Of a DNA stretch of 64,000 nucleotides, positions 57,921 through 64,000 are shown one piece after another. How positions within the stretch are numbered: position 1 is the first letter of the stretch; each line of letters begins with the position of its first letter. The translations under genes and the position numbers were made by a program. Under the pieces are notes generated by a model. That model searched no databases. It had not been told where the DNA came from and was given only the letters and a program-made list of their open reading frames with translations. This DNA comes from Chlamydoabsidia padenii (Eukaryota > Mucoromycota > Mucoromycetes > Mucorales > Cunninghamellaceae), in contig JAIWND010000031.1 of NCBI GenBank assembly GCA_025330725.1, positions 186,001-250,000 of the forward strand, in the 5' to 3' direction.

Positions 57921-60625
57921 ATGACTGACTATGGACTAGCACCTGTAATTCGGTTACCCAAAAGCAAAGTGGACAATAGGTACTTTAATCAGGTGAACGG
58001 TACTTTGGTGTCTGAAACTTTATACTTGGTCTCCTTCCCTTCGACTGTTACTGAATCTAACCTGCACCTTTTACTACAACAATATCAACCTCTAGAGTAA
58101 GTTAAAAAAAAAAAAAAGAAAACAAACAAACAAACAAACAAACAAACAAAACAACAGAATGAACTGATATCTAGATAGATACGCGCCTATATGTTGATTT
58201 AATTAACCCTTTTTATGATTATCATTGGTTTAGGATCCAACTATATCGACATAATGGTGAAGGGTATCTAAGGTTTAGGGATGCATCCATTGGTAAGTAG
58301 TAGTATCATTATTTTATCCTGTGACAATGTTAACTCTCTTTCTCTCCTCTTTTGTAATTTAGCTGATCAAGTTTATGCATTATACCAAGACTTTCAATTC
58401 AACAATGGATCCAAATTACATTTTAGTGTCTATCCCAATCATCAACATGAAGCTCAAGGTGTCTTACTCAAGGTGAATCGCTTACCTCGACATATCGACA
58501 ATACATTTGTTTATCATCTGTTTCGTCCTTTTGGTCCCTTGGCTTTATGCAAACTGTTATTGGAACAAGATGACACTGTATTTCTCGGTACTGCTCTGAT
58601 CCAATACTTTTATCATGAACATTCGGAATCCGCTATTCAAGCAATGGTAAGGGAAATTATAATTCTTTTTATTTTTATTTTATTCACTAACACACTTACT
58701 CCTTTTAGCATGGTCAACTGGTGCATGGAAACAGAATGTAAGGAGAAGCAAAAGAGGGTAAAAAAAGAAAAAAAAAATGAAAGAGCATGGGTGCATATGT
58801 TGGTAGGGGTGAAACATAAGGAGTATATCCTATTACTGATCATCTCTCTTTCTTCCAAATAGTGTAGTGGAACCCTTGATATCCAATGATCATTATCAGA
58901 AATCGGTAAAGTACCTTATTCTATCTATTTATACAAAGTCCATTCTACTTGACTTACCTTATCCTTCTTCCCTTCTCTCTCTCTCTTTCACTCTCTCTCT
59001 CACTCTTAATAGGCCGACGACTCCTTATCAATGAATCCCGACAAATCTTCAGATTCAAACTATGTTGATGTAATGAACCTCTATGTCAAGAACCTTGATC
59101 CCAAAGTCAATAATAATGATCTCTTTGATGCCTTCCGTCCCTTTGGTCGTATTGTCTCTGCTCGGGTGATGACTAATCCTGCCAATAATCAATCAAAAGG
59201 TTATGGGTTTGTCAGTTACAGTCGATCTGATGAAGCTAGATTGGCCTTGGAACAAATGAATGGAAAACTGTTTTATCAAAAGCCATTAATGGTATCATTC
59301 CATGCACCAAAGAAACCTCGTCAAGCACCACCAACACCTTCATCTCATGAATACTCTTCACCATATCCAGATTCAGGGCAACAACAACATAGTCTGAACT
59401 CTACACCATCAAGTAATTCTATGGTCTCATCTACAATCAATGGTTTAGGTATTGATAATGTTGATCAACTAGCTATGGATATTAAGGACTTATCCATTGG
59501 GCAACATTATCCTTCAACCTCTCCTTATCCTATTCAGCGCAAGGTAATAAAAAAAAAAAAAAAAAAAAAAACAAAAAGACTAATAGGATGTATCAATTAA
59601 TTTATTATTATTTTTATCTAGTCATCTATTGCTGATAGTTACATGTCGACGCAACAAGTGCGCATGTCACCGCCCTTCTCTTCTTCTCCAATCTCCGGTA
59701 GCACCGGTCACTCTCTAGCATCATTAGCATCTGGTCTATCAGTACAACAAATGCCAACTCAACAGTATCAATCAACTACATTTGCACAAACAGCAGTATC
59801 TGGGCTTAACAAATATAAACAAACATCAGATGGTCGTCCTACTTTACGTAGAAAATCATCATTGGAATCAGTGTGCACCGTAATGACCGAATCAAGCGCC
59901 AACTTGCAACGACAAAAATTGACTCTGGCGGTTCTCCAATGTGGCATGGTCATTGACGATCAAACTTTGGTATCTGATATTGTGGATATGCTTTTGACTC
60001 TCAAGAAGAAGGAACGATCTTTATGTCTTTTCAACCAAGACTTTATCAAGGCGAAAATTCTATTGGCTTTAGAAGCATTGGAAATCTTCCACGATGGTGA
60101 TGATTCTGACGAAGACGAAGAAGAAGAGGCACTACAAAAGATGTAAGCATATATATGCAAAGCGTGTCATGCAGCTAACCATTTTTGTTTTTGTGTAGGA
60201 TACCAAGACAACCTGTGAAAAAAATATCTCCAGTGAAATCGACTCCACTAGTAACAACTATGGACGATAATCAATCATACATCCAAGAAGGTGACATTCC
60301 AAAAAGCATTCCAATCCGTATCTCCAAGGCCATTCCCATCGTAGCTCCATCAGATGACAAGGAGACTAACGGACTCACAGAGGAAAACAAGGAATTTATC
60401 GAATCGTTGAAAAAAGACATGGAAGGAAAACGTACTTATGTAAAGAAACAGCTATTGGGTGATCGTCTCTTCCCTTTGGTAAAGGCAACTGGTACAAAAC
60501 AAGCACCTAAAGTGACAATCGCATTACTGGACTCGGTGGATCTTATAGAATTGGCGACACTGATGTTTGACAAGGATGCTCTTAAAAAACAAGTAGATGC
60601 TGCTTTTGCGACCATCAATCAATAG
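57921..60625 (+). CDS. Rrm4-like RNA-binding protein: three RRMs plus MLLE domains
   Basis: Predicted 689-residue protein in eight exons: 57921-58096, 58234-58292, 58363-58646, 58709-58737, 58863-58905, 59013-59543, 59622-60142, 60199-60625. RRM1 (about 27-105, ETLYLVSF) and RRM2 (about 108-185, VLLKVNRLP) are divergent. RRM3 (about 215-290) is canonical, with NLYVKNLDPKV and RNP1 KGYGFVSYS. A Ser/Gln-rich linker follows, then an MLLE-like helical unit (about 465-520, DMLLTLKKKERSLCLFN ... KAKILLALE) and a C-terminal MLLE (about 625-689, LLGDRLFPLV ... LLDSVDLIELATLM). This order is that of Ustilago Rrm4, which tethers mRNAs to early endosomes for long-distance transport along hyphal microtubules; MLLE domains bind PAM2 peptides such as that of Upa1. 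Not Pab1, which has four RRMs and one MLLE. Confidence 0.87.
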
Positions 60626-60914
60626 CGTAGTAATAATTATTATAGGATAACCACTGTTCAAATTAATCAAATACCCATCCCTCTTTATAGTTACTTGAAT
60701 ATCTGTATACCTGCTTCCCCTTCTTCTTCTTACTATATTCACCTCCCCTTTATTTAAACGTGCCCTCCCCCACCACCATCCCCATTTTTTTATATCTATA
60801 AACAATAAAAATGAACCTATCAATATTCGGATGATCTTGACCAGTATTTGCGCACGGGCTACTTTTTTTTTTTTTGCCCTGGTAAAATTCAATATCCGAC
60901 TCCGACTGCATCAA

Positions 60915-61431
60915 ATGCTGGATTTCAACAACACATTCTTTCCTTCTTGTTTCATAACACTTGTTATGCTTGGAACTGATCCCACAGTAAGTTATAAAGA
61001 TGTATGATATGACAACTATAAAATAACCCTGATTTTTGAAAATTATTTATATAGAAAAGTCTGGAGAAGAACACTTTGCGATTGGCCGGCCTTTTACAGG
61101 AATGCTCCCTTCTTGGCTGCCTTTCTGTAAGTAACATTTAAGAATGTTACTAATGGCAATACTCATCTCTTGTTCAAATAGGGGTTTCAGCACTTTGAAG
61201 TATGTATGCGTAGTCGAGAAGAACTTTTACTAAGCATACTTCCATCTGGTGTAATGGACTCTGGGAAAAGGTAGGATGGAAACCTTTTTTATGGCGCAAA
61301 GTACGTAATGAACACTGTTATTGTTATAATTAGGAACTTGACTCTCATGTCTTCTACCCATCTTCTCGATGAATCTTATATCAAGGTAACTAATCCAAAA
61401 GAAAAAGAGGCTACATGATTGAACAACCACC

Positions 61432-61465
<34 letters not shown>

Positions 61466-62050
61466 GACTATGGATTGTACAGTGTTTGTAGTCACTGGTT
61501 ATGCGGTTTATAATTGTCCATATATTTATGCTTGGAAACAATCACAGCGCGCATTGAAATATATGAACAATGCGGTAGAACCAGATGTGCCTCTTAGATT
61601 GGAATCAACTATGTCCTGGACAACCAAAAGTAAGTGATACTACTACTACTACTCTCTCACTGTCCTCACTTACCTTTTTCTTTCTTTCTGTCTGATAGAT
61701 GTTGCCTTGTGGGAAATGGTATGGGAATTGATATCAAGGGTATCATGGCCAAGTCCGAAAAATCCATTTGCTATCGACTTTGATTATTTGGACAGGGTGC
61801 CTTTACCTCAATCCTTATTCTTGACCGGTGCCTTGTTGAACTTTTTACAAACTGTATGGATTCAAGCCGAACCTCAAGTGTCATTTATTGATCTAGGTAA
61901 AAATAAATAATTAGTCTCTTTGACTTGGTCTTTTTATTTATTTATTTATGATTTATAGTATTCCAAGACATACAATTACTTCAACAGCGACATTTACAGT
62001 TGATGCGCGATTATACTCACAAGGTTAATGTAGCCACTCCTTCTGGATAA
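60915..62050 (+). CDS. Unrecognised 245-residue protein
   Basis: Seven exons (60915-60986, 61055-61126, 61182-61270, 61334-61385, 61467-61629, 61699-61896, 61959-62050) joined at GT-AG sites with consistent phase give 245 residues. The start MLDFNNTFFPS is the first ATG of the joined frame. Cys-rich N-terminal helices (LAGLLQECSLLGCLSGFQHF) precede a Trp-rich C-terminal half (LESTMSWTTKNVALWEMVWE, RVSWPSPKNP). There is no signal peptide or strong membrane segment. I cannot place the family. The regular exon structure, codon-like composition and position between two clear genes support a real gene. One intron contains the (TTA)n tract at about 61436-61465. Confidence 0.65.
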
Positions 62051-62314
62051 ATAGTGTAGTTTTAATACCCCCTCCCTCTACCCCTTCCTATACCTCTTTT
62101 ATTTAACTATATGTAATATGCCTATTTGATAATAAAACATAAGTGTCTATAACTTGTCTTATAGAGCTTTGTTATGTGTGACTACAAGAGAGAATGATTA
62201 AAAAAGATAGACAGTAATTTTTGGTATAATAAGCTAGTTTATTATTGATTATATAAAGGATATCCCACTATTCTAATATAAACCAAGTGTTACGCGCCAA
62301 TACAAGAGATCGTA

Positions 62315-62956
62315 TCATATTCTACGTTTCTTGAGCAAATGTGCACCGACAGGTTTGGGTTTTCGAAAGGTGGGTGTGCTGGTAGTTGTGATTGCCGGTG
62401 TTGAAGATGCCGTCGGTTCCACCTTTTCATTAGGTTTCACCTTATCGATAGAAGCGTGATCCAATAGTTGCTCCGTTTGTTGTGAGTATGATAATATTTG
62501 CGTCCATAAGTCCAAAAGCTGATCAGCTTCGTCAACGACATTATTAAAGTTCTAGTATCATAAAAACACACACACATACACACATGTTAGCGAAAAAAAA
62601 AATCCCAGTAATCCAATTATTGCAAGTACCTTTAGATTTTGAGCCACCGTTTCAAAATCTTCAATCACGGTTTCCACCATTTGATTAAGTTGTTGTACTT
62701 GTTCGTATTCTTTCCACAATTGGGCGTTACGTTCGGGTGTGTTGTTTGGATTTTCTACAGGTGGTTGACTATGATCGACTCTACGGAATGGCAAGGTGGA
62801 GCGACGAGGTGCTGGTTGGTATAAACTAGCTCTGTAACCGGGTACTGGCTGTGATCTGCCTGTAGTCGATGATACCTTGTCTATATTCGCTGTCTGTGCT
62901 GTTGGTGTTTGTGCTGTTGGGCGAGTATTTTTTATTGTCGAATCGTAAGGTGTCAT
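62315..62956 (-). CDS. DUO1: DASH/DAM1 complex subunit Duo1
   Basis: Kinetochore ring subunit that couples chromosomes to spindle microtubules in fungi. Exons 62630-62956 and 62315-62551 give 187 residues. The middle helix has the Duo1 pattern: LWKEYEQVQQLNQMVETVIE, then NFNNVVDEADQLLDLW and QILSYSQQTEQLL. The N-terminus is Thr/Gln/Pro-rich and the C-terminus Thr/Pro-rich with a basic tail (HLLKKRRI). Length and helix spacing fit the family. A TTTTAAAACCCG element lies about 73-84 bp before the start codon. Confidence 0.88.
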
Positions 62957-63498
62957 GATCTATATTTATTAAAAAAAAAAAAAAAAAAAAAAAAAGCAAA
63001 AGTGCCGAAAGGGAAAAAGGCAAAGTGATTTTAAAACCCGATTTCATAGGTCGGTCGTAGGACCATAGCAAAGAGAAATTGCTATAAAGTTGATTCAATG
63101 ACAAGTGCTATCCTTTATTAATAATGCTGTTGATGGTTTTGTCGCTCAAGCATAGAAAAGTTCCAGAAGTAAACTTGATGAGCCAAAAAATAGTTAGAAC
63201 GCTGCTAGCAGTGGCATACATATAACCTTTCAAGTAGGCCATATTACACGTAAATAATCACAGATGCTTGTACAATAAGGTTTTTTGTAAGCTCAATTTG
63301 CTGTTTTTTGGGATAACGAACAAACTCCGTCATAAAACCCCGACATTTTCCATTCACTTGCTTTTTTTTCCTTCTTCCTTCCATTGATTGTCTCTTACTG
63401 TTTTTCAATTGTCACTTCTTCCCCTTGTCTATTCTCTTTTTTTTTATGGGGAATTCAAGTGATAAAGTCAAAATCAACTACTGCGACTGTCCTCCACG
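62957..63498. promoter_or_regulatory. Divergent promoter region at right edge
   Basis: A 542-bp spacer between Duo1 (minus) and a plus-strand gene. It has an A run (62970-62994), a TTTTAAAACCCG element at 63029-63040 and T/C-rich sequence (63360-63450) before the plus-strand start. No other gene. Confidence 0.4.
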
Positions 63499-64000
63499 AT
63501 GATGCAAAAAACTCCCACTCTATTGTTGAACGGTGCTACTTTTACTGACCAAGATAATAATGACAGCGACTCTAATGGTAACAACAAACACCAAACAGTC
63601 AGTAATCTAATAACCAGCCTCTTGTTGCCATCTACCTCCCATGACTCACTAGACAGCATTACCGAAACAAGGCCTTTTAATGAATGGATGTCTGCTCATC
63701 GAAAACGAGCCTTGTCAGTACCAGATTTAGGACGACTCTACAAGGAATGGAAACTATATCAAAATACAGGTCTTGACACCATCAAGCCTTGTCATTTGCA
63801 GGTAAAAAAAAAAAAAAAACAAAGACAATGTAGTTTGTTGTGGGGTTAAATACGGTATTTATTGACTAGCTTCTCTTTGCTGCTGCATGTTATTGTGAAT
63901 AGGTGGACTTGCTGAATATTCAATTGGACTCACCTTTGAAGCGACCAGCCATGCGTGTCAAAATGGGTGCTATCAAGTATGTGTCTTCTCGATCGACTAT
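63499..64000 (+). CDS. Partial gene of unknown family, continues past right edge
   Basis: Exon 1 (63499-63801) starts MMQKTPTLLLNGATF and contains a Ser/Asn-rich stretch followed by FNEWMSAHRKRALSVPDLGR and KEWKLYQNTGLDTIK. It ends at GCAG|GTAAAA. Exon 2 starts at 63903 (VDLLNIQLDSPLKRPAMRV) and is open to the end of the window. No family recognised from these 130 or so residues. Confidence 0.6.

Noticed and set aside
57921..60625. RRM gene as poly(A)-binding protein Pab1
   Set aside because: It has three RRMs, not four, a Ser/Gln-rich linker and an extra MLLE-like unit, which fit Rrm4.

Overview
The window is nuclear DNA from a fungus: AT-rich, with short introns (mostly 50-100 nt) that are nearly all GT-AG, long A/T runs in the spacers, and genes packed on both strands. 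The gene set suggests an early-diverging filamentous fungus, most likely Mucoromycota (Mucorales). It includes a heterotrimeric G-protein alpha subunit, a YANK-type AGC kinase, a PDSS2/Dlp1-type prenyl synthase subunit, an endosomal Rrm4-type RNA-binding protein, a DASH subunit, and Fanzor and MULE remnants. The species cannot be named from the sequence alone. Exons were joined by hand from splice sites, reading frame and family resemblance.

Layout. 0-10 kb: G-alpha (cut by the left edge), a VPS9-ankyrin-PX-BAR protein resembling yeast Vrl1, a divergently transcribed YANK/STK32 kinase, and a three-repeat Myb factor. 11-25 kb: an unrecognised 290-residue protein, an ABCC/MRP transporter, malate synthase, a GRF-like zinc-finger protein, and the CCAAT-factor subunit HAP5/NF-YC. 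25-34 kb: Dlp1/PDSS2-like protein, a Pof1-like nucleotidyltransferase, and a large hybrid histidine kinase. 34-41 kb: a repeat-rich stretch around spermidine synthase, with a duplicated upstream segment and decayed ORFs. 41-52 kb: protoporphyrinogen oxidase, then a mobile-element graveyard. The graveyard holds a truncated, inactivated Fanzor (eukaryotic TnpB homologue) abutting a MULE C-terminus, a second decayed MULE and a degenerate BTB gene, with one intact gene carrying two ubiquitin-interacting motifs among them. 53-64 kb: Sec2/Rabin8-like GEF, TMEM70-like protein, a perfect 143-bp tandem duplication, tRNA-Gln(TTG), ERH, an Rrm4-like protein, an unrecognised 245-residue protein, DASH Duo1, and a partial gene at the right edge.

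The genes form no cluster or pathway; this is ordinary mixed gene order. Several deal with membrane traffic and polarity: Vrl1-like Rab5-family GEF, Sec2-like Rab GEF and Rrm4 endosomal mRNA carrier. Others serve signalling (G-alpha, YANK, histidine kinase) or mitochondrial and peroxisomal metabolism (Dlp1, PPO, TMEM70, malate synthase).

The most notable signals are the Fanzor/MULE association, five GC-AG introns among roughly 80 reconstructed, 12- and 15-nt micro-exons, a recurring TTCAAATCCCG-type element about 70-110 bp upstream of several start codons, and the duplicated segment upstream of spermidine synthase.
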